Origin: Ligilactobacillus equi DSM 15833 = JCM 10991
GTDB taxonomy: Bacteria; Bacillota; Bacilli; Lactobacillales; Lactobacillaceae
Assembly (NCBI RefSeq): GCF_000615765.1
Contig: NZ_BAMI01000007.1
Span: 1 to 56,882, forward strand
Reading direction: 5' to 3'
Length of the DNA stretch: 56,882 bases
A program made the position numbers and the translations under genes. This document shows, in pieces, positions 17,395 to 25,586 of this stretch. Below the pieces are notes generated by a model, which saw only the letters and a list, made by a program, of their open reading frames with translations, did not search any database and was not told where the DNA came from. How positions within the stretch are numbered: position 1 is the stretch's first letter; every line of letters starts with the position of its first letter.

Positions 17395-18003
17395 ATGACA
17401 ACAGCATTGATTACATTTTTACTTAGTAATTACGGTCTAAAGACTTATTTGATAATTTTCCTTTTTATCTTTGCAGAAACCGGGTTTATCTTCATGCCAT
17501 TTTTGCCTGGAGATATGATGATCTTTTTGGCAGGTGTCTTTCTTGTCGGCCACCACGTTAGTCCATTATGGGTAATTTTAGCCTTTGCGTCGGCTGCAAT
17601 TGCCGGTGACACGCTTAACTTTTCTCTTGGACGCAAATATGGCCGGCGTTTACTAGAAAAGCCTTTTATTCGTAAGTTCGTTAAAGACGAGCATTTAAAA
17701 AGGGCAGATGCGTTCTTTGAAAAACACGGTGGTCTAGCTGTTACCTTAGGGCGCTTTATTCCAGTCGTGCGAACCTTAATCCCATTTAACGCTGGTACCA
17801 GTAAGATGTCAAAGACAAGCTTCATGTTTTTTAACATTTTAGGTGGAGTAACTTGGATTAGTTTATTTGTGGCTGGAGGTTACTTCTTAGGTGGAGTAAA
17901 TTTTGTCCAAGAATACTTCGAATTTATCGTCATTGGTTTCATTCTGGCTTGTGGTTTAGTAGCAGGTCTAGGCTATTTATTAAAGAAAAGAATTACAGTT
18001 TAA
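17395..18003 (+). CDS. DedA-family membrane protein
   Basis: A 202-residue DedA/SNARE-associated (VTT) family protein with about five hydrophobic segments. It has the family block GRFIPVVRTLIPFNAGTSKMS near residues 119-139 (catalytic-region Arg residues and Pro present), and E27/D40-type acidic residues in FAETGF and PGDMM. These proteins act in lipid scrambling and undecaprenyl-phosphate or membrane homeostasis. Start at 17395 after GAAGGGGG; an upstream in-frame ATG adds 20 polar residues not typical of the family. Confidence 0.9.
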   Translation: MTTALITFLLSNYGLKTYLIIFLFIFAETGFIFMPFLPGDMMIFLAGVFLVGHHVSPLWVILAFASAAIAGDTLNFSLGRKYGRRLLEKPFIRKFVKDEHLKRADAFFEKHGGLAVTLGRFIPVVRTLIPFNAGTSKMSKTSFMFFNILGGVTWISLFVAGGYFLGGVNFVQEYFEFIVIGFILACGLVAGLGYLLKKRITV

Positions 18004-18034
18004 ATCTAGGTGGAGACATCTGGATTTTTTATTT
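18003..18034 (+). terminator. Terminator after dedA
   Basis: AATCTAGGTG and CATCTGGATT pair (two G-T pairs) around GAGA, followed by six T. Confidence 0.8.
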
Positions 18035-18050
18035 TGCACAACTTATAACG

Positions 18051-18115
18051 TAGACAAAAAGTGGACATAAAAACTCTTAGGCCGTATAATATATGTACAA
18101 AAATGTAGACAAAGG
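18051..18115 (+). promoter_or_regulatory. Promoter of the MerR-like gene with three TAGACAAA-type repeats
   Basis: TGGACA (18062-18067), a 17-base spacer and TATAAT (18085-18090) form a strong promoter. Around it are TAGACAAA at 18051, TGGACATA at 18062 and TAGACAAA at 18106, in direct orientation. The middle copy is the -35 box itself. Autoregulation by the protein encoded downstream is likely. Confidence 0.65.
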
Positions 18116-18121
18116 TGAATC

Positions 18122-18382
18122 ATGTTAAAACCCAAAGAAGTTAGTCAAATTTTAGATGTCAGTGTTAAAACCTTACAAAGATGGGATGCTAAAGGAATCT
18201 TAGTGGCGCAAAGAACGGGACATAATCGACGGTTTTATAGTCAAGATCAGATTGACAAGTTTTTGCAAAATAATAGTGAACGCTTGGAAATCGTTTCATT
18301 AAAAGGCTTGACAAGTAGACAGCAAGCCATTATTAAGGATTTACTAACAGATTTTAGAAAAGCCAATCAAGTGACACGCTAA
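18122..18382 (+). CDS. MerR/excisionase-like HTH protein
   Basis: An 86-residue DNA-binding protein. Residues 1-50 are a MerR-type winged helix (KPKEVSQILDVSVKTLQRWD, then basic wing TGHNRRFY) like the N-terminal part of IS607 resolvases and small excisionase/helix-turn-helix proteins. No resolvase domain follows; the tail is a charged helix (LTSRQQAIIKDLLTDF). AAAGGTG precedes the ATG. The promoter carries repeated TAGACAAA boxes. It has no obvious partner gene. It may be an orphan regulator or the surviving part of a mobile element. Confidence 0.75.
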   Translation: MLKPKEVSQILDVSVKTLQRWDAKGILVAQRTGHNRRFYSQDQIDKFLQNNSERLEIVSLKGLTSRQQAIIKDLLTDFRKANQVTR

Positions 18383-18405
18383 GTTCAAAGCTTAGCGTTT
18401 TTTAT
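18376..18405 (+). terminator. Terminator after the HTH gene
   Basis: ACGCTAAG and CTTAGCGT form a perfect 8-bp stem with a seven-base loop, then six T. The stop codon is within the stem. Confidence 0.92.
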
Positions 18406-18468
18406 TGTCTCAATAGCTAAATGATTTTAGTACTGAGTAGTAAGTCAGCAATAATTTCAAACTAAAAT

Positions 18469-18514
18469 GCAAGCAAAGTATCTGTGACAAAGCAAGCAAA
18501 GTATCTGTGACAAA
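18469..18514. repeat. Two tandem copies of a 23-bp repeat
   Basis: The unit GCAAGCAAAGTATCTGTGAC plus AAA occurs at 18469-18491 and again, unchanged, at 18492-18514. It lies in non-coding sequence after the HTH gene terminator. Confidence 0.85.
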
Positions 18515-19135
18515 GTATGTAGAAAAATCAAAAAAGACTTACTGATAAAAGCAAGAATTTAGCACATTAATAGATATGGACTATATGGTGAAAATCTAGG
18601 GGCCCTTAATAAAATTCTTCGCTATCTTTCCGAAAAACTAACATTTTTTAGAAAGATATTTAAGCCTTGAAATAGTCCCTTTTATTGGTGCTTACGAATT
18701 TCTTCGTTCTTTATTTGCGCAACATTATTAGGATTTTTCATTATTAGGATTTTTACTAGACGTGTCATTTTAAATCAAATAAGCTGGCATCAATTTCCTA
18801 CAACCTACAAAATTGTCCAAAAACTTATCTTGAATACGTATTTCTAATTTACCAAGAGCACAAGTTGGCTTCTTAATTTTCTTTTATTTATGGGATAGTT
18901 TGCTACTTTTCATCAATCATAATTATTTCAGAATGGCGACGCTTGATATTTACAATCTAAGACATAAATTTTATGCATCTTAGCCCCCTCAATTCTCCCA
19001 TCATTTTAAATATACAATTTTTTAAATTAAATTTGGTTGCACACAATATTCCTCACTATTTTTAATTAAGATAAGCGTCCTGATCAATTTTTCCGATAAT
19101 AACTAAAATTCATTAAGTTTAACATTAAAATGTTA
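18515..19135. other. Gene-poor stretch with possible coding remnants
   Basis: About 620 bases without a supported gene. A hairpin is visible (TATCTTTC at 18623-18630 with GAAAGATA at 18651-18658, inner A and T tracts). The minus strand holds a 37-codon open piece at 18770-18883 that reads like protein (KLEIRIQDKFLDNF...) but lacks start and context. It may be the trace of a deleted gene. Confidence 0.35.
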
Positions 19136-19206
19136 TTGACAAAACATGGAATTTGGTGAGAAAATTATTAAATAAAAGCATTATTATTTAGATAGGAGAG
19201 TTGAGC

Positions 19207-20394
19207 ATGGATATTATTGTTAAAAAGTTCGGTGGGACTTCCGTTCAAGACGATGAAGCCCGCCTACATGCCTTAAGACACGTAAAGGATGCTGTGTCTA
19301 AAGGTTTTAAAGTTGCCGTGGTTGTTTCTGCAATTGGCCGCCAAGGAGCTCCTTACGCTACCGACTCCCTACTTAGTTTAGTTGGAGGCAAGGACACGCT
19401 TCTAGATGAACGTGAGTTAGATATGCTGGTTTCTACCGGAGAAATTCTTTCAACCGGTGTCTTCACAGAACTTTTAAAACAACATGATATCAAAGCCATT
19501 GGGATGACTGGCCCTGATGCCGGGATTAAAACTAATAATGAATATCAAAATGCCAAGGTCCTAGATGTTGATACAAGGTCTATCTTAGATGCCTTTGCAG
19601 ACAACGATGTCGTCGTCGTTGCTGGTTTTCAAGGCTTATCTCAAGAAGGAAGAATTACGACCCTTGGACGTGGTGGTTCTGATACTTCAGCTGCCCTATT
19701 GGCGGCCGCCTTACGGGCTAAATATTGTGACATCTTCACTGATGTTTCTGGGATGATGACTGGCGACCCGCGCGTTATCAAGCACGCCCGCTTCTTAAAT
19801 GAAATTTCTTATGATGAAGTAGCTAACATGGCGCATGAAGGGGCTAAGGTTATTCATCCCCGCGCTGTGGAAGTCGCCCAACAAGCTCACATCCCAATGC
19901 GTATCCGTTCAACTTGGGATGACGTCGATAAATTGGGTACGGTAATCTCCCAAAACGGTATCAAACATCCCGTAATTGGTGTTACCCACCAACTCGGCTT
20001 GACCCAATTTAGAGTACCAACTGAACATAGTGATAAAGTGCTCTCACTACTTGCCGACCATGATATTAGTGTCGACTTCATTAACATTAATAGCGAGGCA
20101 GTTGTCTTTAATTTAACTGGTAAAGCTAGTGAACGTGCGAAGTCTTTGTTTACAGCTCATGAAGTTGACTTTAGCTTTACTGACGATTGTGCCAAAGTTT
20201 CAATCGTCGGTTCTGGGATGATGGATACTCCAGGGGTGGTTGCAACCTTAGTTACCGCTTTATCCCAAAAGGATATTGATATCCTCCAAACTTCAGATGG
20301 TTTCTCAACGATTTGGGCACTAGTTACTGGTAGTCAATTTGCCAAGGCCGTCAATGCCTTACATGACGCCTTTATTTTAAATCAAACTATGTAA
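19207..20394 (+). CDS. aspartate kinase
   Basis: A monofunctional aspartokinase of 395 residues, catalysing the first step of lysine/threonine/methionine and diaminopimelate synthesis. The kinase signature KFGGTS is at residues 6-11, the acidic catalytic block GRGGSDTSA is at about 157-165, and two C-terminal ACT-type halves are present (about 255-395), so allosteric control by an end product is likely. Start at 19207 after AGGAGAG; a TTG six bases earlier is less likely. TTGACA at 19136 is a possible -35, but no good -10 follows at the right distance. No lysine riboswitch or T-box is recognisable in front. Confidence 0.93.
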   Translation: MDIIVKKFGGTSVQDDEARLHALRHVKDAVSKGFKVAVVVSAIGRQGAPYATDSLLSLVGGKDTLLDERELDMLVSTGEILSTGVFTELLKQHDIKAIGMTGPDAGIKTNNEYQNAKVLDVDTRSILDAFADNDVVVVAGFQGLSQEGRITTLGRGGSDTSAALLAAALRAKYCDIFTDVSGMMTGDPRVIKHARFLNEISYDEVANMAHEGAKVIHPRAVEVAQQAHIPMRIRSTWDDVDKLGTVISQNGIKHPVIGVTHQLGLTQFRVPTEHSDKVLSLLADHDISVDFININSEAVVFNLTGKASERAKSLFTAHEVDFSFTDDCAKVSIVGSGMMDTPGVVATLVTALSQKDIDILQTSDGFSTIWALVTGSQFAKAVNALHDAFILNQTM

Positions 20395-20449
20395 TATAAC
20401 TAAGGCAAGCTGAACTGAGAACTGTCAAATAAAAAAATAAAGTTTTTCT

Positions 20450-20500
20450 GTTGCTTGATTCCAGGTATTCTACCAGGATCAGGCTTTTTAGTTTTTTTAC
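20450..20500 (+). terminator. Terminator at the end of the aspartokinase transcript
   Basis: GCTTGATTC and its partner GGATCAGGC, with an inner CCAGGT/ACCAGG helix, form a long hairpin with T runs after it and A runs before it, so it can work in both directions. Confidence 0.75.
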
Positions 20501-20604
20501 GAATCGCTAGGTTTAACTTTAATCAATCTAAGGAATCCACAGCATCCCGTAAAGAACCAAAAATTGTCATTTAAGGGTTGACCACAGGATTCTGCAATTA
20601 ACCC

Positions 20605-20726
20605 AAAAAAACCACCTCCTAAATAAGGAAGTGGGTAATTATATAAAAGTCGTTGTGAAGACAACGACCAAACGAACATAGACTATGCACTGAAATAGTT
20701 TAGGCTCAAAATTCAATTCTTTAACA
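20605..20726 (-). ncRNA. Candidate small RNA, putative type I antitoxin
   Basis: A minus-strand promoter TTGATT (20755-20760) - 17 bases - TAAGAT (20732-20737) predicts transcription from about 20726. A hairpin CCACTTCCT/AGGAGGTGG followed by seven T ends a ~120-nt RNA near 20605. A second hairpin (GTCGTTGT/ACAACGAC, 20649-20668) lies inside. The first ~27 nt are complementary (25 of 28 positions) to 20792-20819, just past the small peptide gene transcribed in the same direction. The RNA is predicted, not observed. Confidence 0.5.
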
Positions 20727-20819
20727 ACTGTATCTTACAATATATTGTTAAAAAAATCAAGTCCAAATATGTACGCGAGGCACGACTCGCCTTGTTAAAG
20801 AATCTAATTTATGAGCCTA
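20701..20819. repeat. 28-bp inverted repeat flanking an intergenic promoter region
   Basis: Left arm 20701-20727 begins TAGGCTCA and ends TTTAACAA; right arm 20792-20819 is its inverse complement with one gap and two mismatches. Between them lie the minus-strand promoter of the putative RNA, a possible plus-strand promoter (TTCAAT - 18 - TACAAT) and a small GCGAG/CTCGC hairpin. Confidence 0.85.
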
Positions 20820-20824
20820 CAAAA

Positions 20825-20932
20825 CTACTTTTTCTTAGAAAAGTAGAATTCCACCACTGTCTTAATAGTTTTAGCAACTACAAGAACTACTGGTGCGTAG
20901 GCACATAACACATCGTTCAATGTGCTGTGCAC
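20825..20932 (-). CDS. 35-residue hydrophobic peptide, candidate type I toxin
   Basis: A GTG codon lies seven bases after AGGAGG and opens a 35-codon frame ending in TAG. The peptide has a short polar start (HSTLND), a hydrophobic stretch with APVVLVV, and a basic tail SKKK, like membrane-acting toxins of type I systems. It only loosely resembles the Fst group, whose P-I-x-x-G core is not matched. A strong promoter (TTGATA - 17 - TATAAT, 21060-21032) lies about 100 bases upstream, and the leader folds into several hairpins. The stop codon lies in a CTACTTTT/AAAAGTAG hairpin. It sits within prophage remains, a usual place for such modules. The frame is too short to be certain from sequence alone. 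Confidence 0.55.
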   Translation of the reverse strand: MHSTLNDVLCAYAPVVLVVAKTIKTVVEFYFSKKK

Positions 20933-21025
20933 AATTCCACCTCCTAATCACCGGTGAAACCGATAATTTGTCGTGCCAAATTATCAGCATCACTACTCCG
21001 GAGTAGTGTGCCCAATTTAGGACAC
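20933..21025 (-). promoter_or_regulatory. Structured 5' leader of the peptide mRNA
   Basis: Contains an 18-base perfect palindrome CACTACTCCGGAGTAGTG (20991-21008), a 9-bp hairpin GATAATTTG/CAAATTATC (20962-20985) and TCACCGGTGA, then AGGAGG. Dense structure right before the ribosome site suggests translational control. Confidence 0.55.
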
Positions 21026-21031
21026 GAAACC

Positions 21032-21060
21032 ATTATACATTCAAACATTCCTGCTATCAA
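21032..21060 (-). promoter_or_regulatory. Promoter of the small-peptide transcript
   Basis: Minus strand: TTGATA (21060-21055), exactly 17 bases, TATAAT (21037-21032). It is one of the best sigma-A promoters in the window and lies within the decayed lysin sequence. Confidence 0.75.
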
Positions 21061-21069
21061 GAATATTTG

Positions 21070-21228
21070 AACGTACCAAGTACGTTTAATCGCTTCAAGG
21101 TTAAACTGCGGAATCACAGGATTAATCAGTCCCCTCCGTCACTTTAACAATGCTCCAAGTGACTTGTAGTTCACAACGGTTAAATCTACTTAGTAACTTG
21201 CCAAATCTACAATAAATTCTCGTGTCAT
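21070..21228 (-). pseudogene. phage lysin (GH25-type) N-terminal fragment
   Basis: A start with GGGAGG upstream reads MTREFIVDLASY, then TAA; the continuation VDLTVVNYKSLGA and, in another frame, IVKVTEGTD match the beginning of GH25 muramidases (usual form FIDVSSYQ...AIVKVTEGTDY). Nonsense and frameshift changes have destroyed it, and the sequence dissolves into the small-peptide promoter region. It follows the holin as in lysis cassettes. Confidence 0.6.
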
Positions 21229-21260
21229 CAGCGTTTTCCTCCCTTTGTTTTGTCATAAAT

Positions 21261-21494
21261 TCAAGGTGTTGCCAAGTCCTTTTGAGTTGGGTCGTTAAGA
21301 GAGTTTCATAAGCTTACGGTGACTAGCGATAAAACGTAAGGGGTACCGATTGCTTCCATCAGGACCGTTCCTAACGTTTGCCAGCTTGCAAGTTCTTGCG
21401 CACTAGTGGCGTATCCTAGGATTGGCGTTAAAATCGATAGAATTAATTGCACGACAAAAATCAGATTCTTGATCCGGACCTTCAAGTTAGTCAT
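21261..21494 (-). pseudogene. phage holin (phi LC3 type), with internal stop
   Basis: Reads KVRIKNLIF, two hydrophobic segments with SAQELASWQTLG between, then TGA at about codon 63, after which the same frame gives NSLNDPTQKDLATP and a second stop. The LNDPT block is the conserved end of phi LC3-family holins, so the first stop interrupts the natural frame (probably Trp to TGA). A 62-residue product could still be made. Confidence 0.75.
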
Positions 21495-21683
21495 TGTATG
21501 TGTTTCTCCAGTCTAATAACACGCTTTTCTTGTTCTACTACGTCATTTTCTATTTTGATAGACGTTCAGTAGTTTTTTTCAAATCGTTAATCATATTTTT
21601 TAATTCCTGCAGATTAATTCGTTGTAGCGTTCAAGGTTGGCATTTTTAAATTGAACTCGTTCTTTACTGTTTGTCGGTTACAT
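21491..21683 (-). pseudogene. phage lysis-region coiled-coil protein, broken
   Basis: Three frame pieces join into one charged helical protein: KERVQFKNANLERYNEL, LQELKNMINDLKKTTERLS and KIENDVVEQEKRVIRLEKHIQ. The intact form would have about 62 residues. Its stop overlaps the holin start as ATGA. It resembles small XhlA-like proteins encoded before holins, but without a C-terminal membrane segment. Confidence 0.55.
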
Positions 21684-21692
21684 TGTCCCGTT

Positions 21693-23006
21693 CTAGATAC
21701 CATCAGTTAGCCCCCTATTGTCAGCGATAACTTGCATGTTAGTCGCTAATTGGTCTTGTTGCTCCTTGTCAATCGCTTCAGACTCTGCTTGAACATCATT
21801 AACGATAGATAAAGCTTTAAGCCATGTCTTACGCGATACAAGCTCCGATAAGGTTTGTGCGTCTTTGATGTTATGTGGTAGATCGTAATGGAAACTTACG
21901 TCTATATCATCCCACGCTTCCGGGTCAACCCCTTTAATAAGCATGGTTTTAAAAAGAACCCGGTAAAGCTCTCGGAGTGACTTGGTAAACTTCCGCGCCT
22001 TGCTGGTATCCAGGTTAAGCACTGGTTTAAATTTCATTTCCAAGGCAACTCCACTGGCATTCCCGAAATCTTTATCATTAAGGTTAACAATCATACTAGT
22101 TTGATATAACGCGTCTAACAGCCTGTTAATGAGGTTTTCTTGCGTTGTGTCTGCGTCTGGCTTTGATAAAAAGTCAACATCTAAGGTTTCTACAGGTTCA
22201 TCCTCGTCCATTGAAGATTTAAGGTTAATAATGCGAGTGTCTCTTAGTGCGTTTAAGTCTTCTTGTTCTAAGATCGTGCCTAGGACTTTCATATATGCAC
22301 CCCCAAAGTAATCCACATCATTAGACTTCTCACTAATAGCTTTGTTTAACTCGTTAACGATACTTAATACATTTTCAATTACACCAACTCGTTCAGAGTT
22401 TTCTGGTGCCTCAATAATTGGGATGGCTTTAAACTCGTTGGTTTGACCTTCACCTAATCCACCACCGGAATTTGAAGTGTTTAGGTTCCATGTTTTTTCC
22501 GTTGAAAAAAAGTTCTACATTGTAACCAACACCGAAACTCCCTTGATTGCAGTATCTTACACCATAAAGTGGCGGTGCAAAACAGTATCGTCGTAAATCA
22601 CAAAAGCTTCATCAGGAGTGGTTGATGTTAGATAAATTTCCCCCTTTTCGTCTGAAAACACAAAAAAGTATGATTTCCCGTAAATATCCGCTTGTTTAGA
22701 TACTTCCGCGACTGCTTCTGGAACATTTTTTCGACGGTTAAACTCGGATAACCCCCTATTTGCCACGTCTTCCTCCAGAGTAATTTTAACCGGGTTACCT
22801 GTGAGGAAACCGTTGAAGGTGTCCACTAACTTTTTAGCAAAATTGAGGATTACTCGATTATCCGGCTTGCCATTAGGTTTGGCGAGTGCTTGGATAATAG
22901 TGACATATTTTCCTTGGTAGTAGTCTTTATATTTCTTGTAGTCAGGAACGAAACGACTTTCATTATAATCGATAAAGATAGTACGCTTAGATAAATATTC
23001 CGCCAA
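21693..23006 (-). pseudogene. phage portal protein (SPP1 Gp6-like), two frameshifts
   Basis: N-terminal part 22557-23006 (LSKRTIFIDYNESRFVP, YYQGKY, KLVDTFNGFLTGNPV) and C-terminal part 21693-22316 (TSMIVNLNDKDFGNASGVALEMK) are halves of one SPP1-type portal protein. The middle part can be read through after frame changes near 22557 (MVVRYCNQGSFGVGYNVELFF) and at the seven-T run at about 22505-22512 (NTSNSGGGLGEGQTNEFKA). Length if repaired is close to 440 residues. Confidence 0.85.
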
Positions 23007-23057
23007 TTATAATTTCTCCTCGAAAATAGACTTATCTCATAGAAAAGAGGAATGCTC

Positions 23058-24221
23058 ATGGCGACATTTGAAAAATACACAACAAAATATGGAGAGAGAT
23101 ACAAATTTAAAGTGTATCTCGGAACAGATAAAGTTACCGGCAAAAGAATCGAAACCACCCGACGAGGTTTTAAGACTAAGAAATAAGCTCAATTAGCATT
23201 GAATTCACTAAAATCTAGGTTTGATGCAGGTTTACTTAACAAGACTGACGGCATTTCCAAAACCTTTGATGCTTTATTTCAAATGTGGCTAAAGAATACC
23301 GAAAGAATGTAAGTACTGCCGAATATCGTGAATATTGCTACAAGAAATATTTGTAAACAGACATCGGTAACCGACAGTTGGCTAAAATCACACCCGCTAC
23401 GTTGAATACATTGCAAATAAGCTTGGTGCGAAATATCGTCAATTCGACAGCTACTTGGTTAGTTTAAAATTACCTTTGAAGTACGCTTACAGAATGGATT
23501 TCATATCAAACAACCCATTTGATAAAGTCGTTTTCCCCAAACGGGTTTCTGAGGGAGTTATTAAGAAAATAGATAAGAAAGACAACTTCTTCACTAAGCA
23601 AGAATTAAATGATTTCTTAACTCGACTACAAGTAAAATCGCATGCGGAACAAAAATATACTCTCTTTAGGTTATTAGCTTTTTCAGGAATGCGAGTTAGC
23701 GAAGCTTTGTCACTTAACTGGCAAGATATTTATTTTGATAACAGCTCAATCCAAATAAACAAAACAATTTATCGGGGAGCCATAACACAAAAAACATCGT
23801 TTCTTCATCCCCTAAGACATCTTCTTCGATAAGAACTGTCTATTTGGATAAAGAAACGATGCAGACCTTGTCCAAATGGAGATTATATCAAAATAAAATT
23901 TTAGCTGCAATCGGCCACCCTACCATGACTTTGGACCAATTAGTCTTTTCAAACCCAGAGACCAATTCACTTTATGCAGTCTCTGCTCCAGCTAAGTGGT
24001 TATCAGTTTTGCTGAAAAATTTTAATATGAAAAAGATTACTCCACATGGTTTTCGACACACTCATGCTACATTGCTTTTTGAGACTGGCGTTGATGTCAA
24101 AGAAGTTCAAGCCCGGTTTGGCCACGCGAATTCACAAACAACTTTAGATATCTATACTCATATTACTGAATCACGACAACATAAAACTGCTGATAAGTTT
24201 TCTACTTTCATGTCAAACTAA
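23058..24221 (+). pseudogene. phage tyrosine integrase, multiply broken
   Basis: Begins at ATG 23058 after AGAGGAA. The first 42 codons (Arm-type DNA-binding domain, KYGERYKFKVYLGTDK) end in TAA at about 23184. Further frame breaks occur near 23310 and near 23810. All catalytic residues of the family are still encoded: Arg in FSGMRVSEALSL, HxxR in HGFRHTHAT, His in FGHANSQTT and the Tyr nucleophile in DIYTHI. With at least three lesions it is inactive. It points away from the other prophage genes, as expected for an integrase at the prophage edge. Confidence 0.9.
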
Positions 24222-24261
24222 CTTACAAAAAGTAAATGTGGGTTTTTTTGTGGGTTTTTCT

Positions 24262-24284
24262 TAAAAATGGCCTAAAAAAAGGCC
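24262..24284 (-). terminator. Terminator of the xpt-pbuX operon
   Basis: Minus strand: GGCCT/AGGCC stem with a T-rich loop, followed by ATTTTTA. It lies 20 bases past the pbuX stop codon. Confidence 0.7.
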
Positions 24285-24304
24285 CAATTTTCAGTGCTAT
24301 AAAT

Positions 24305-25583
24305 TTAATTTTCTTGATGTAATCCATTGAGGATTAAGTTCAATAGTACGGCTGAAATAGAAGCAATTACAATTCCGTTTGCAAGTAGTAATTGTAAGGC
24401 TTGAGGGAGGAATTGGAAGATATTGGAGTAAACTGAGACCCCAAGTCCTAGACCCATAGAAACCGCCATAATAATCAGATTTTTTTCATTGGTAAAATCA
24501 ATTTTTATTAACATACGGATACCCTGGACGGAAATCATGGAAAACATAAAGACCATGGCTCCCCCTAGGACTGGAGTGGGGATGATGGTTGCTAAGGCCC
24601 CAGCCTTGGGGAAAAGTCCTAAAATCATCATAAAGGCTGCTGACCAGTAAATTGGGGTCTTGGTCTTAATTCCTGAAAGCTCTAATAACCCAACATTTTG
24701 TGAGAAGGTTGTATATGGAAAAGTATTGAAAATTCCCCAAAACTGCAGCTAATCCCTCAGCCCGATACCCTTTCTTCAAATCCTCCGTGGATAATTCCTT
24801 ATTTAAAATGGAACCTAAGGCAAAATAAACCCCCGTGGATTCCACCATAGAAACTAAGGAAATGATAATCATAGTTAAAGATGAGGACCATTCAAATTGT
24901 GGCAAACCAAAATAAAATGGACGTGGCATATGAACCCAGTCAGCACTCATCACCGGATTTAAGGAAACCATTCCAAATGCCCAAGCAATGGTTGAACCTA
25001 GTACTAAACCAATTAAAACAGCGATTGAGCGTATGAACCCCTTACCCCAAATTTGACAAACCAGGATAATTGCCACTGTAAGAAAACCTATTCCTAGGTT
25101 AGGTAAGTTTCCAAAGTCTTTAGCGGTAGCAGCCCCACCCCCAATGTCGACAATCGCAATGGGAATCAAGGTCAAACCAATGACAGTGATTAAAGTTCCT
25201 GTTACTACTGGTGGGAAAAGTTTGCGAATACGGGCGAATTGACCAGCAACTAACATAGTGAAAATTCCCGCTACAATAATTGCACCGTACATGGTAGCAA
25301 TTGAGAAATTTCTTCCAATCATCTTTAAAGGTTCAACAGCTTGGATGGCACAACCCAATATAACCGGTAAACCAATTCCAAAGTAACGATTACGTAATAA
25401 TTGTAAGAAAGTAGCCAATCCACACATGAAAATATCAATCGAAATCAGGTAGGTCATTTGATCTTCAGAAAAATTTAGGGCCGTTCCAATCAATAAAGGT
25501 ACGGTAACGGCTCCAGAATACATAGCCAATAAATGTTGAATTCCTAAAATAGCAGCTTTTTTATGACTTAACTTGTTTTCCAT
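24305..25583 (-). pseudogene. pbuX: xanthine permease, frameshifted
   Basis: Nucleobase:cation symporter-2 family, 426 residues if repaired, importing xanthine. The first 300 residues (KAAILGIQHLLAMYSGAVTVPLL, VESTGVYFALG) and the last 108 (MILGLFPKAGALATIIPTPVLGGAM) are in different frames. The break lies at the G run near 24736-24739, where family members read VLGGIFNTFPYTTFSQNVG; the shift is +1 or -2. It follows xpt by 3 bases and is controlled by the same guanine riboswitch. Start has GGAGAAG upstream. The rest is undamaged, so a recent mutation or a base-call error are both possible. Confidence 0.9.
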
Positions 25584-25586
25584 TAT

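Larger units (their letters stand above)
20440..24260. mobile_element. Remnant of a prophage
   Basis: From right to left: broken tyrosine integrase (+), then on the minus strand a broken portal gene, a coiled-coil lysis-region gene, a holin and a lysin fragment. Terminase, capsid, tail and regulatory genes are gone, so one or more large internal deletions joined the portal end to the lysis cassette (between 21683 and 21693). Every remaining phage protein gene carries nonsense or frameshift lesions. I could not identify attachment-site repeats. The outer limits are approximate. Confidence 0.8.

Noticed and set aside
19000-19206. Possible lysine riboswitch or T-box before aspartokinase
   Set aside because: None of the conserved elements of either class could be recognised.
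20497-20679. A 60-codon minus-strand frame with AGGAGGTGG inside
   Set aside because: AGGAGGTGG here is one arm of a 9-bp hairpin followed by seven T, so it is a terminator stem. The frame starts at the wrong distance from any ribosome site.
22850-23158. A 102-codon frame overlapping the portal and integrase starts
   Set aside because: It is antisense to the integrase start and out of frame with the portal gene, and its product has no coherent features.
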